Source: Verrucomicrobiota bacterium (GTDB taxonomy: Bacteria; Verrucomicrobiota; Verrucomicrobiia; Limisphaerales; JADLHS01). From it: a stretch of 48,743 bases of DNA. The stretch spans positions 1-48,743 of the forward strand of contig JAKQDQ010000129.1 in assembly GCA_029573725.1 (NCBI GenBank), written 5' to 3'. Shown piece by piece: positions 40,548-48,743 of this stretch (position 1 is its first letter; each line of letters opens with the position of its first letter). A model generated the notes under the pieces. It was not told the DNA's origin. It did no database searches and was given only the letters and a program-made list of their open reading frames with translations. Made by a program: the position numbers and the translations under genes.

Positions 40548-43313
40548 CTAAACCGCGCGTTGCTCGACCGCTTCAACGCAGCGCCGGCAAAGCGTCGGGT
40601 GTTGGGGATGCGCGCCGATATCGGTTTTCCAATGCCAGCAACGTTCGCACTTTTGTCCCGCGGCCCGCGTCACGGCAACAGTGGGGGGATCTTCGGCGCG
40701 GTCCACCAATTCAAGGGCCGAGACGTTGAGCAGTTCACGCAACGCCTCCCCATCGTCCGCCGCCGCCGCCATCAACGCGCCCCGGCCCGAGATCGTCAAC
40801 CGGGCCTCCAGGGATTTGCCAATCTGCTTGGCCTGCCGCGCTTGCTCCAATGCGGGCAAAGCCAGCTGCCGAAGCGCGAATAGATTTTGCCATGTGGCGA
40901 TTTCCGCCGTCTCACACTGCAGACCGCGCGCCTGCCAGTGCGACAGATGCACACAGGCGGTGGGTTTGCCGGGAATAAACTCCCACGCTTCGTCCGCCGT
41001 GAAGACGAGGATCGGCGACCACAACTGGCACAGACCGGCCACCAGCCGGTGCAAAGTGGTCTGGGTGGAACGCCGCCGCCGCGAAGCCGCTGGATCGGTA
41101 TAGAGCCGGTCCTTGATGACGTCGTGATAAACCGCCGAAAGTTCGACCGCAACAAACTGGCTGAGCTTTTGATACACCACGTGAAATTCACTGGCCTCGT
41201 AGGCGGCCACCACCTCCGCCTCGAGTCTGGCGAACTCCCCCAAAATCCAGCGATCCAGTCCGGTGAGCTGATCCGCCGCCACCGCGTGGCGCTCCGGATC
41301 AAAATCGTAGAGGTTGGAAAGCTGGTAACGCAAGGCATTGCGGATGCCGCGATACGTTTCCCCGACCTTGTTGATGCGTTCTTCACTGACGATGATGTCG
41401 TTACGAAAATCCTGCGACGCCACCCACAGGCGCACCACATCCGCACCATATTTCTTTACATACGCTTCGGCGGTCTGCGGTTTTTCATAACCACCTGATT
41501 TGCTTTTGGAAATTTTCTCCCGGTCTGCATCCACCATGAATCCGTGGGTCAAGACGGTTTTGAACGGCGCGGCACCGTTGCCCGCCAGCGACAGCAACAG
41601 CGAGGACTGGAACCAGCCGCGATGCTGGTCGCTGCCTTCAAGATAAAGGTCCGCGGGCCATGAAAAAGTCTTCTCATCCGACCTCAGAACGGCAAAATGG
41701 CTCGACCCGGATTCCAGCCAGACATCCATGATATCTGTTTCTTTTTCAAATTCGGCGCCTCCGCATTTTTCGCATTTCAGCCCTTTTGGAAGGATATCCG
41801 AAGCTTCTTTGACGAACCAGGCGTCCGTCCCCTCTTTTGAGGCCATATCAACTACTGCCTTATTGAACTTGCCCTTATAATTTGGTATTCCGCATTTTTT
41901 GCAGTAAAATGCCGGTATCGGTATCCCCCACGATCTCTGCCGTGAAATGCACCAGTCTGGCCTGCCTTCGACCATAGAACCGATCCTGTTCTGGCCCCAC
42001 GCGGGGAACCATTTGGTCTTTTCGATCTCTTTAAGAGCTTTTGACCTCAAGCCGTCATGGTCCACAGATACAAACCACTGCTCGGTCGCCCTGAAAATAA
42101 CGGGTCTCTTGCACCTCCAGCAGTGCGGATACTGGTGCTTCATCTTTTCCGACGAAAGCAGCGCGCCTTTTTCCTTCAGCTTTTCAAGGACTATCGGATT
42201 TGCCTTCCACACGTGCGTGCCCTCAAGAAAAGGGACTTCGGATGTAAAGCACCCCTTTGGATCTACCGGCATGACTATCGGCAGCTTGTACTTCAGCCCA
42301 ACTTTAAAATCCTCTTCGCCGTGGCCCGGGGCGATATGCACGCAGCCGGTCCCGGTCTCAAGCGTCACGAACTCGTCCATGACCACGATGCTGTCCCTGT
42401 CGATGAAAGGATGGGAGCAGACGATCCCCTCAAGCTCGGCGCCTTTGGCGGAGCCGGTGATCTTGGAGTCCGTCCAGCCCATGCTTTTGGCGGATGGCTC
42501 CACAAGTTCCTTTGCGATGACATACGTATGCCCGTTATTTTCGACAAAGGCGTATTCAAATTCCGGATGTACTGCTATAGCCACGTTCGACGGCAGCGTC
42601 CAGGGCGTAGTGGTCCAGATGATGAAGGATGCATGCCGCAGATGTTCCGCATGCGGAACATCTGCGGCTGATTTCACATCAAATCTTACAAATATCGAAG
42701 GCGACTCGTCATCCTCGTATTCTATCTCGGCCTCCGCCAGTGCTGTTTCGCAGCTGGGGCACCAGTGGATCGGCTTGAGCGATTTGAATATATATCCTTT
42801 GTCGGCCATGATGCCGAACAATTCTATGACCCCGGCTTCATATTCCGGATTGAGCGTAAGATAAGGAGCGTCCCACCTGCCGAAAATCCCCAGCCTTTTG
42901 AACTCCTCCTTTTGCGTCTCGACATATTTGAGAGCATACTCGCGGCATTTCTGCCTGAATTCGTAAACGGAAAGAGAAGATCTTCTTACCGAAAGCTCCT
43001 TCAGCAGCTGGGTCTCAATGGGCAGCCCGTGGCAGTCCCATCCGGGCACAAAAGGCACGCTATAGCCTTCCATCGACCTGAATTTGACCACAATGTCCTT
43101 GAGGATCTTGTTGAGCGCATGTCCCAGGTGGATATCGCCGTTCGGGTAAGGAGGCCCGTCATGAAGGACATATTTATCATGTCCTTTTTTTTGTATCAGC
43201 CCGTAGATGTTTTCTCCGCTCCAATGCTCCAAAAGCTGCGGTTCCCTGTCCCTGAAATTGAACTTTATAGGAAAGGAAGTCTGGGGTAGATTGAGGGTAT
43301 CCTTGTACTCCAT
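40548..43313 (-). CDS. ileS: Isoleucyl-tRNA synthetase, composite of two genome types
   Basis: This 921-residue class I synthetase charges tRNA-Ile. Signature motifs are complete: PPYPNGDIHLGHALNK (HIGH type, residues near 57), GWDCHGLPIE, the editing domain with TTTPWTLPSNVAI, EGSDQHRGWFQSS (near 555), EKISKSKSGG (KMSKS type, near 601), and a C-terminal zinc finger CERCWHW with CRRC. The frame is intact. However, the first 550 or so codons use ATA, AGA/AGG and AT-ending codons, while the last 360 are GC-rich like the rest of the left part; the change is at 41,630-41,680. Protein sequence alone would not reveal it, since both parents have the same IleS type. The start lies just after a TGCTATAAT promoter element. 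Confidence 0.9.
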   Translation of the reverse strand: MEYKDTLNLPQTSFPIKFNFRDREPQLLEHWSGENIYGLIQKKGHDKYVLHDGPPYPNGDIHLGHALNKILKDIVVKFRSMEGYSVPFVPGWDCHGLPIETQLLKELSVRRSSLSVYEFRQKCREYALKYVETQKEEFKRLGIFGRWDAPYLTLNPEYEAGVIELFGIMADKGYIFKSLKPIHWCPSCETALAEAEIEYEDDESPSIFVRFDVKSAADVPHAEHLRHASFIIWTTTPWTLPSNVAIAVHPEFEYAFVENNGHTYVIAKELVEPSAKSMGWTDSKITGSAKGAELEGIVCSHPFIDRDSIVVMDEFVTLETGTGCVHIAPGHGEEDFKVGLKYKLPIVMPVDPKGCFTSEVPFLEGTHVWKANPIVLEKLKEKGALLSSEKMKHQYPHCWRCKRPVIFRATEQWFVSVDHDGLRSKALKEIEKTKWFPAWGQNRIGSMVEGRPDWCISRQRSWGIPIPAFYCKKCGIPNYKGKFNKAVVDMASKEGTDAWFVKEASDILPKGLKCEKCGGAEFEKETDIMDVWLESGSSHFAVLRSDEKTFSWPADLYLEGSDQHRGWFQSSLLLSLAGNGAAPFKTVLTHGFMVDADREKISKSKSGGYEKPQTAEAYVKKYGADVVRLWVASQDFRNDIIVSEERINKVGETYRGIRNALRYQLSNLYDFDPERHAVAADQLTGLDRWILGEFARLEAEVVAAYEASEFHVVYQKLSQFVAVELSAVYHDVIKDRLYTDPAASRRRRSTQTTLHRLVAGLCQLWSPILVFTADEAWEFIPGKPTACVHLSHWQARGLQCETAEIATWQNLFALRQLALPALEQARQAKQIGKSLEARLTISGRGALMAAAADDGEALRELLNVSALELVDRAEDPPTVAVTRAAGQKCERCWHWKTDIGAHPQHPTLCRRCVEAVEQRAV
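41630..41680. other. Composition breakpoint inside ileS
   Basis: To the left the ileS coding strand reads with G/C third positions (GGC AGC GAC CAG CAT CGC GGC). To the right it reads AGG TCG GAT GAG AAG ACT TTT TCA and continues AT-richer for 7 kb. The change coincides with the near-invariant DLYLEGSDQHRGWFQ motif, the place where two ileS genes would share the longest identical nucleotides. Either an assembler or homologous recombination could join them there. Confidence 0.75.
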
Positions 43314-43321
43314 ATGTAAAA

Positions 43322-43327
43322 ATTATA
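43322..43327 (-). promoter_or_regulatory. Extended -10 promoter of ileS
   Basis: On the minus strand TGCTATAATTTTT ends 9 nt before the ileS ATG; TATAAT is at 43327-43322 with an upstream TG extension. No good -35 is visible. The predicted transcript would begin within a few nucleotides of the ATG, so ileS may be nearly leaderless from this promoter, besides readthrough from lon. Confidence 0.6.
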
Positions 43328-43349
43328 GCACAGCGTGCACGGAAGGTTT

Positions 43350-45863
43350 TTAAGCGAAAATCTGGTCCCCGGAAGAGTGCGGCGCCCTTGGCTTGCGGTT
43401 CTTGGTCTCTTCAGCATCGGACATTTCTGCTATTGGCATGATCTTTTCTTTGGCCTTTTCCTTTTCTGATCTCTGATCAAGCAGGCTTTTGGGGACGTCT
43501 ATCAGAGCTTCTTTAAGGACGTCATCCATGGTCTTAGCAAGCACAAATTCCAGTTTCAGGTCCTGTTTTACCTGCTCTTTCACCTCGATCAGGTCTTTTT
43601 TGTTCTCTTCCGGGATTATGACCTTTTTCATGCCCGCCCTTTTCGCGGCAAGCAGTTTTTCTTTCAGCCCGCCTATCGGAAGCACCCTTCCCCTGAGCGT
43701 TATTTCCCCTGTCATGGCGACATCTTTCCTTACGGCAACTCCCGACAGCGCGGAAGTTAATGCTGTGGCGATTGTGATCCCGGCGGATGGCCCGTCTTTT
43801 GGAACGGCCCCTTCCGGCACATGCAGATGAACATCTATCTTTCTGTAAAAAGTCTCGTCAAGCCCCAGTGCCTGCGCTTTTGAACGTACAAAGCTCATGG
43901 CCGCCTTTGCGCTTTCCTGCATCACGTCCCCGAGCATCCCGGTAAGTATAAGATTGCCCCTGCCCTTCATTACCGTGACCTCTACCGGGACCGTATCGCC
44001 GCCCACCTCCGTCCAGACAAGCCCTGTAGCCGCGCCGACCTGGTCTTCTTCTTCGGCGATGCCGTATCTGAATTTTATCGGGCCAAGGTATTTTTGAAGG
44101 TCTTTTTTCTTGACCACGACTTTCTCGTCTTTTTTGTTCTTGACAGCTTCGGTAGCTATCTTTCTGCACACTGTCTCTATGGTGCGCTCCAGGTTCCTCA
44201 CCCCGGCTTCTTTGGTATACTCCCTGATGATGGACTGGACCGCTTCGTTGTCGAACACGATCATGTCCTTGGAAAGCCCGTGTTTTTCCAGCTCCCGGGA
44301 GATAAGGTGCTCCTTTGCGATGCCGAGCTTTTCTTCCTCCGTATAACCGGACATCTCGATCAGCTCCATCCTGTCCCTCAAAGGGCGCGGGATGGGGTCC
44401 GTGGTGTTGGCCGTGGTTATGAAGAAGACATCGGACAGATCGAAAGGTATCTCCATGTAATGGTCGGAAAACTCCTTGTTCATCTCCGGATCCAGCACCT
44501 CCAAAAGCGCGGCGGCCGGGTCCCCTCTAAAATCGTTGCCGAGCTTGTCTATCTCGTCCAAAAGGAATACCGGATTGTTCACCTTGCCCTTTGCTATAGA
44601 CTGGATGACCCTGCCCGGCAGGGATCCCACGTAGGTGCGCCTGTGCCCGCGTATTTCTGCTTCGTCCCTGATGCCCCCGAGCGCCACTCTCACGAATTTC
44701 CGGCCCATTGCCCGGGCTATGGACTTGCCCACGGAGGTCTTCCCGACCCCGGGAGGCCCTACCAGGCATAATATAGTTCCTCCTATCTTGCCCGTCCTCT
44801 GCAGCACGGCAAAATACTCTATTATCCTTTCCTTGACCTTCTCGAGCCCGAAATGGTCCTCGTTGAGGATCTTTTCCACTTCCGCGATATCTATCCTGCT
44901 TTTGGTCTTCTTTTTCCAGGGGATATCGAGTATCCAGTCAAGATAAGTGCGGATGACCGTGGATTCCGCCACCATGGAAGGCATCTTTGAGAGCCGCTCG
45001 AGCTCTTTCATCGCTTTTTCTTTTGCTTCTTCGGGAAGCTTGGCCGCTTCGATCTTCTTCCTGTATTCGGCTACTTCCGGAGCCGCATCTTCGTCCTCTA
45101 CCGCCTCTCCCAGTTCTTCCTGGATGGCTCTCAGCTTTTCCTTGAGGTAGTATTCTTTCTGCACTCCCTCTATCTGCTTCCGGACCCTTTTCTGGAGTTT
45201 TTTCTCCACCTCAAGCACTTCAAGTTCCTTGTCCAATACATCCGATATCTTTTTGAGCCTCTTGGGTATCGATACAGCCTCAAGGATGGACTGCTTTTCC
45301 TCAATCTTAAGAGTCAAATACGAGGCGATCAGGTCCGCCAGCCGCCCGGGATTCTCTACGTTCACGATGGACATAAGGGTCTCTGAGGGTATCCTCTTGT
45401 TCAGTTTTACAAAAGACTCGAACTTTTTTATGACCGTGCGCAGAAGGGCCTCCACCTCAACTGTAATTTCTGATGATTCGGGGATCTTAGAGATCTTGAC
45501 CTTGTAATAAGGGTCGTCCTGCATGAATTTTTCTATCTTTACCCTGGCCACTCCCTCCACCAGGATCTTTGTGGTCCCGTCAGGGAGAGCCAGCATCTGG
45601 ACGACTTCTGCAAGAGTGCCGGTTGTGCACACGTCCGCGGGAGAGGGTTCTTCGATATCTTCGGTCTTTTGCGAGGCAAATACTACAAGACGCTCCTTTT
45701 CAAGGATGTCCTCGAGCGCCTTTATGGACTTGCTGCGCCCGATGAAAAGAGGGACTATCATCTGCGGAAAAACCACCATGTTCCGCAGAGGTATCAGCGG
45801 CAGTTCATCCTTCCACTGCGCCTGGACCGGTATCTGCTTATCCGGCTTGTCCGGCTTTTCCAT
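43350..45863 (-). CDS. lon: ATP-dependent protease La (Lon)
   Basis: This is an 837-residue cytosolic AAA+ protease that degrades damaged and regulatory proteins. The N-terminal substrate domain begins with [20 protein letters not shown]. The ATPase module has [13 protein letters not shown] (near 368-380), [19 protein letters not shown] for Walker B, and the sensor [20 protein letters not shown]. The protease domain has the catalytic Ser in [16 protein letters not shown] (near 689) and the Lys in [14 protein letters not shown]. This is full-length LonA. The ATG follows the clpP stop directly, with AAAGGC as a weak ribosome binding site inside clpP. It belongs to the tig-clpP-lon operon. Confidence 0.97.
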   Translation of the reverse strand: MEKPDKPDKQIPVQAQWKDELPLIPLRNMVVFPQMIVPLFIGRSKSIKALEDILEKERLVVFASQKTEDIEEPSPADVCTTGTLAEVVQMLALPDGTTKILVEGVARVKIEKFMQDDPYYKVKISKIPESSEITVEVEALLRTVIKKFESFVKLNKRIPSETLMSIVNVENPGRLADLIASYLTLKIEEKQSILEAVSIPKRLKKISDVLDKELEVLEVEKKLQKRVRKQIEGVQKEYYLKEKLRAIQEELGEAVEDEDAAPEVAEYRKKIEAAKLPEEAKEKAMKELERLSKMPSMVAESTVIRTYLDWILDIPWKKKTKSRIDIAEVEKILNEDHFGLEKVKERIIEYFAVLQRTGKIGGTILCLVGPPGVGKTSVGKSIARAMGRKFVRVALGGIRDEAEIRGHRRTYVGSLPGRVIQSIAKGKVNNPVFLLDEIDKLGNDFRGDPAAALLEVLDPEMNKEFSDHYMEIPFDLSDVFFITTANTTDPIPRPLRDRMELIEMSGYTEEEKLGIAKEHLISRELEKHGLSKDMIVFDNEAVQSIIREYTKEAGVRNLERTIETVCRKIATEAVKNKKDEKVVVKKKDLQKYLGPIKFRYGIAEEEDQVGAATGLVWTEVGGDTVPVEVTVMKGRGNLILTGMLGDVMQESAKAAMSFVRSKAQALGLDETFYRKIDVHLHVPEGAVPKDGPSAGITIATALTSALSGVAVRKDVAMTGEITLRGRVLPIGGLKEKLLAAKRAGMKKVIIPEENKKDLIEVKEQVKQDLKLEFVLAKTMDDVLKEALIDVPKSLLDQRSEKEKAKEKIMPIAEMSDAEETKNRKPRAPHSSGDQIFA

Positions 45864-46484
45864 CTATTTTTTGCCTTTTAAAGCGTCATTGAGCTTCTTG
45901 ATCTTTGTGGACTCCATCACTTTGTCGATAAGCCCGTACTTGACAGCTTCTGCGGGAGACAGGAAAAAGTCCCTGTCCGTGTCTTTTTCGATCTTTTCAA
46001 GCGGCTGTCCGGTATGCAGGGAAAGAATATCGTTGATCAGCCTTTTTATGCGGAGTATTTCCTGCGTCTGTATCTCTATATCGGTCGCCTGCCCCTGGGC
46101 TCCGCCGAGAGGCTGGTGTATCATGATCCTTGAATTTGAAAGCGCGAACCTCTGCCCTTTTGTGCCGGCCGCCAAAAGCAGGGCTCCCATGCTGGAAGCC
46201 TGGCCCAGGCAGATCGTGGAGATCGGCATGTTGACGTACTGCATGGTATCGTATATCGCGAGTCCGGCTGTCACTACCCCGCCCGGAGAGTTGATATAGA
46301 TAGAGGCCTCTTTTTCCTTGTCTTCCGCGTGAAGGAACAGGATCTGGGCGATGATCATGTTGGCGATATCGTCATCCACTCCCCCGCCGATGAAGATGAT
46401 CCTTTCTTTGAGAAGCCGGGAATAGATATCGTAGGCGCGCTCTCCTTTTGGGCTCTGTTCGACCACCATCGGGATCACGTTCAT
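45864..46484 (-). CDS. clpP: ATP-dependent Clp protease proteolytic subunit
   Basis: The protein has 206 residues from the ATG at 46484, chosen because TAGGAGG lies 8 nt upstream; the frame extends six codons further without signal. The serine-protease triad of ClpP is Ser98 in [11 protein letters not shown], His123 in [10 protein letters not shown] and Asp172 in [28 protein letters not shown] and the C-terminal [10 protein letters not shown] are family blocks. The barrel needs an ATPase partner such as ClpX; none is next to it, unlike the common tig-clpP-clpX-lon order. The tig stop lies within the ribosome-binding region, so coupling is likely. Confidence 0.97.
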   Translation of the reverse strand: MNVIPMVVEQSPKGERAYDIYSRLLKERIIFIGGGVDDDIANMIIAQILFLHAEDKEKEASIYINSPGGVVTAGLAIYDTMQYVNMPISTICLGQASSMGALLLAAGTKGQRFALSNSRIMIHQPLGGAQGQATDIEIQTQEILRIKRLINDILSLHTGQPLEKIEKDTDRDFFLSPAEAVKYGLIDKVMESTKIKKLNDALKGKK

Positions 46485-46498
46485 AAAAACGCCTCCTA

Positions 46499-47782
46499 TC
46501 ACTTTTCTTTTATCTTGGCATTTTCTACGACAAAATCAAGCGCTTTCCTGCGCAGCACATAATCCTTGATATACTCCCGGACCCCTTCCCGGTTCATCAG
46601 CTCGGCTTCTGAGGAGCCCGAATCCTTTGCCAGCAGCTTGAGTTCCGCCGCAAAATCGTCTTCTGTGAACTCTATCTTTTCCTTGTCTGCCACCGCCTTG
46701 AGCACCAGCTTTGCCTTCACCCTGGAGGCCGCGGGACCGGACAGCTCCCTGCGCAGCGCGTCCATTTCAATACGGCGGCTTTTCAGATAGCTCTCTACGG
46801 TAAGCCCCTGCCGCTTAAGGTTGTTCTCAAGCTCTCCGAGCATTGCATCCGTTTCCCTCCGGAGCATGGCGGAGGGGATATCGATCTTCGATGACGCCGA
46901 CACCTGCTCAAGCAGCGAGTCCTTAAGCTCGTCCTCGTTCTTTCTTTTCTTGAATTCCTCTATCCGGTTCCTTACATCCTGCCTGTAAGCGTCCACGCTC
47001 TCAAAAGAGCTGATCTTTTTTACGAACTCGTCGTTGAATTCCGGAAGCAGCCTTTCGATCACCTTAAGGACAGTGACTTTGAATAACGCTTCCTTGCCTG
47101 CAAACTCTTTAATGTAGTAGTCTTTGGGAAGCATGATCGAAAATTCCGCGGAAGCTCCTTCTTCAAGGTTCTCAATGTTTGAATCAAACCCCGGAGCTAT
47201 CCTATTGTCGCCCACCAGTATCGGCAGCCTCTCCTGGGAAAGCCTCGGTTCCGGCTTGCCGCCGACGCTGCCGTACACGTTAAGTTCGGCGATGTCGCCC
47301 GAGCGCACAGGCCTTGCCACCGCGCTCATCTTGGCTCCCTCTTCCTGGACAGACCTGATATAGTCGTCTATTTCCTTGTCTTCCACCTCGGAGCTCTTTT
47401 TCTCCGCCTTCAATCCGGAATATTTTCCCAGCGTCACTTCCGGCATGACCTCCACCTCAAAGGAAAATACGCATTTCACGCCCTCTTCCTCTGAGATCAT
47501 CTTCCAGGCAGGATAATCAACCGGATCGATCGAGGCCTCTTTTAGTATGGACGGATAAAGGACGTTAACGACCTTGTCCAGGGCTTTTTCTTTTGCAAAC
47601 TCCATGTTAAGGTTTTGCCTGACCACGGACTCCGGCGCCTTGCCGGGCCTGAAACCGGGGATCTTCATGGTGGAAGCGGCCTCTTTTATTACTTTTTCGA
47701 GCGCTCCGGAGTAGTCTGAATACGGGACTTCTATCTCCAAAGATACCTTGTTGCCGTCCTTGGTCTGATTAAGTATTTTCAA
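46499..47782 (-). CDS. tig: Trigger factor
   Basis: This is a 427-residue ribosome-associated chaperone and peptidyl-prolyl isomerase. The ribosome-docking signature is [11 protein letters not shown] (residues 43-48 for GFRPGK). The FKBP-like domain follows ([13 protein letters not shown] to [20 protein letters not shown]), then the long helical C-terminal arms. The start is a TTG at 47782 (reading KILNQTKDG), supported by AAAGGA 8-9 nt upstream and by the lack of a nearby ATG in frame. The gene leads the clpP-lon group and lies 60 nt after tRNA-Gly, with which it is probably co-transcribed. Confidence 0.95.
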   Translation of the reverse strand: MKILNQTKDGNKVSLEIEVPYSDYSGALEKVIKEAASTMKIPGFRPGKAPESVVRQNLNMEFAKEKALDKVVNVLYPSILKEASIDPVDYPAWKMISEEEGVKCVFSFEVEVMPEVTLGKYSGLKAEKKSSEVEDKEIDDYIRSVQEEGAKMSAVARPVRSGDIAELNVYGSVGGKPEPRLSQERLPILVGDNRIAPGFDSNIENLEEGASAEFSIMLPKDYYIKEFAGKEALFKVTVLKVIERLLPEFNDEFVKKISSFESVDAYRQDVRNRIEEFKKRKNEDELKDSLLEQVSASSKIDIPSAMLRRETDAMLGELENNLKRQGLTVESYLKSRRIEMDALRRELSGPAASRVKAKLVLKAVADKEKIEFTEDDFAAELKLLAKDSGSSEAELMNREGVREYIKDYVLRRKALDFVVENAKIKEK

Positions 47783-47841
47783 CAGTAGATCCTTTCTTTC
47801 ATCCTGCTATAAGCCATATGCCACAAGCTATATGCTACAAA

Positions 47842-47913
<72 letters not shown>

Positions 47914-47931
47914 ATATCTTATAACAGAAAA

Positions 47932-47937
47932 ATTATA
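47932..47937 (-). promoter_or_regulatory. Extended -10 promoter of tRNA-Gly/tig operon
   Basis: TGCTATAATTTTT on the minus strand, identical over 13 nt to the element before ileS; TATAAT is at 47937-47932, about 19 nt before the first base of tRNA-Gly. It also lies directly behind tRNA-Leu, so the two tRNAs may be transcribed separately as well as together. Confidence 0.65.
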
Positions 47938-47944
47938 GCATATA

Positions 47945-48028
47945 TGCCGCGGAGAGGACTTGAACCTCCAAGAGTGTTACCTCACATGGTCCTAAGCCAT
48001 GCGCGTATGCCAATTCCGCCACCGCGGC
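47945..48028 (-). tRNA. tRNA-Leu (TAG)
   Basis: The minus strand folds into a class II tRNA of 84 nt: acceptor GCCGCGG/CCGCGGC, anticodon loop CTTAGGA with anticodon TAG, a long variable arm (TGAGGTAACACTC) and a T-arm with GTTCAAGTC. The discriminator base is A; CCA is not encoded. It heads the tRNA/tig cluster. Confidence 0.95.
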
Positions 48029-48141
48029 ATGATAGCTAATTCTACATTGTAGCAGGAGTGCGGGTCAAACGAGAAAAATAAGAATTGCACGTTAGGGCCG
48101 TCAATCGGACTGCCTCGGCTATTAGGCGGCAGGTATCTCTG

Positions 48142-48147
48142 ATTATA
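48142..48147 (-). promoter_or_regulatory. Extended -10 promoter upstream of tRNA-Leu
   Basis: TGGTATAAT on the minus strand (TATAAT at 48147-48142) with no clear -35, about 115 nt before tRNA-Leu. It is the third TGnTATAAT element in this 5-kb stretch. The leader that follows can fold a CTGCC/GGCAG hairpin. TACAAT at 48051-48046 is a weaker candidate closer to the tRNA. Confidence 0.55.
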
Positions 48148-48193
48148 CCAAATACTGTCCACGGCTGCAGAAAGAGAGATCTCGGCAAAATCA

Positions 48194-48249
48194 GGGGCTG
48201 ATCAACCAGCCCTTTTTTGCTCCCCCCATACCCTCCGCAAAAAAGGGCT
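48194..48249. terminator. Overlapping, mutually exclusive hairpins between gene and tRNA operon
   Basis: GGGCTG (48195-48200) and CAGCCC (48207-48212) make a stem followed by TTTTTT on the plus strand. The same CAGCCC/T-run also belongs to a perfect 13-bp inverted repeat, AGCCCTTTTTTGC (48208-48220) with GCAAAAAAGGGCT (48237-48249). On the minus strand the latter follows the NUMOD gene's stop by 22 nt. Most likely it insulates that gene from the tRNA operon. Confidence 0.65.
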
Positions 48250-48271
48250 AAGAATTGCTCTTCACCTCTTT

Positions 48272-48743
48272 TTACTCAGATAGCTCATCAGCAAAGCGCC
48301 AGTCATATCCATAAGCTTTTTTACGATAGCCATAACCTGTTGTGCATGGTTTGCGTAAACAAACAGAACTAATTGATGAAACACAATTCATATTTTTTGC
48401 TTTGCCATTATCAACAAGCCACTTTGCTGCTGTGTGCTGACTTGGAAATGTTTGCAAAACACTCCCCGATTGCAAATCAATCATAGAGACTGCTTTGCTT
48501 GTTTTTGCTGCTGCAGCCCTGGCTCTCTTTTTTGCATACTCCAGCGCTTGTTTGGGGTTCTTATTCTTCCATTCTTTAAGTGATGCCTTGCGTTTTTCAT
48601 TAACTTTTTGACTTGCACGAGAATTAACGAACTTTTCTTGCCAAGCCTTATATTCTTCCGGGTGATTTGCAGCCCACATTTCAAAGCCTGCTTTTCGTTT
48701 TGCTTGGGATTCAGCAGTTTTTATCTTTTCATGATTATTTCTT
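48272..48743 (-). CDS. NUMOD1-type homing-endonuclease-like protein, truncated at window edge
   Basis: The frame is open from its stop at 48272 to the right edge, so the start and any nuclease domain are missing. The visible 157 residues comprise a Lys/Glu-rich helical stretch (RKASLKEWKNKNPKQALEYA) and a C-terminal module, VSMIDLQSGSVLQTFPSQHT, AAKWLVDNG, then SSVCLRKPCTTGYGYRKKAY, GYDWRFA. Hydrophobic-Asp-x-x-x-Gly, a helix, an S-x-S-x-V-C-x-R-K turn and a final aromatic GYxWRF match NUMOD1/IENR1 DNA-binding repeats found after GIY-YIG or HNH domains. Codon use is the most AT-rich in the window. A free-standing homing endonuclease next to tRNAs is the likely identity. Confidence 0.65.
   Translation of the reverse strand, partial: RNNHEKIKTAESQAKRKAGFEMWAANHPEEYKAWQEKFVNSRASQKVNEKRKASLKEWKNKNPKQALEYAKKRARAAAAKTSKAVSMIDLQSGSVLQTFPSQHTAAKWLVDNGKAKNMNCVSSISSVCLRKPCTTGYGYRKKAYGYDWRFADELSE

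Noticed and set aside
40548..43313. Frameshift or pseudogene status of ileS
   Set aside because: All synthetase motifs are present in one frame of normal length; only the nucleotide composition is composite.
43314..43349. T-box riboswitch controlling ileS
   Set aside because: Only 36 bp separate lon and ileS, far too short for a T-box; an extended -10 element fills it.

Overview
The window joins two compositionally different genomes. Positions 1 to about 41,650 are GC-rich, with gene content typical of an environmental Verrucomicrobiota: an MglA-type GTPase with roadblock proteins and a DUF4388 response regulator, several secreted trypsin-like proteases, a GxxExxY gene flanked by palindromes, secreted esterase and glycosidase-like proteins, and an outer-membrane FadL-type porin. 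The phylum is my inference from gene content and style. From about 41,650 to the end the DNA is less GC-rich, uses ATA, AGA and AGG codons that are rare on the left, and has recurrent TGnTATAAT extended -10 promoters. It looks like an unrelated candidate-phylum bacterium that I cannot place. The switch lies inside one continuous ileS frame at a strongly conserved motif, so an assembly chimera is the simplest explanation.

Layout of the left part: the tail of a probable leuD; a CBM48-like protein and TatD on the minus strand; a coupled pair of an active and a degenerate trypsin-like protease; xylB, slyX, thiH, a pseudopilin-like gene, thiS and mscS; an HtrA-like protease coupled to a large secreted protein of unknown function; a divergent pair of secreted carbohydrate-active-type proteins; the GTPase/roadblock/response-regulator region (18.8-24.2 kb); an Arg-rich cytosolic protein and a GH57 enzyme; a possible microprotein in front of a good terminator; two S9 peptidases; a MoeB-rhodanese fusion; an SGNH-fold protein lacking its catalytic residues; a FadL porin; and a zinc-ribbon/SPFH/zinc-ribbon group interrupted by a GxxExxY cassette.

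Layout of the right part, all on the minus strand: a truncated NUMOD-type homing-endonuclease-like gene, tRNA-Leu(TAG), tRNA-Gly(GCC), tig, clpP, lon and the 5' part of ileS. This is a protein-folding and protein-turnover operon headed by tRNAs.

The best candidates for new biology are the MglA/roadblock/DUF4388 locus, whose two divergent operons contain one GTPase, two clear roadblock proteins and two possible further roadblock folds; the palindrome-bounded GxxExxY cassette inserted in an SPFH/zinc-ribbon operon; and the active/dead protease pair. The ileS breakpoint should be settled first, because it decides whether the two halves belong together.
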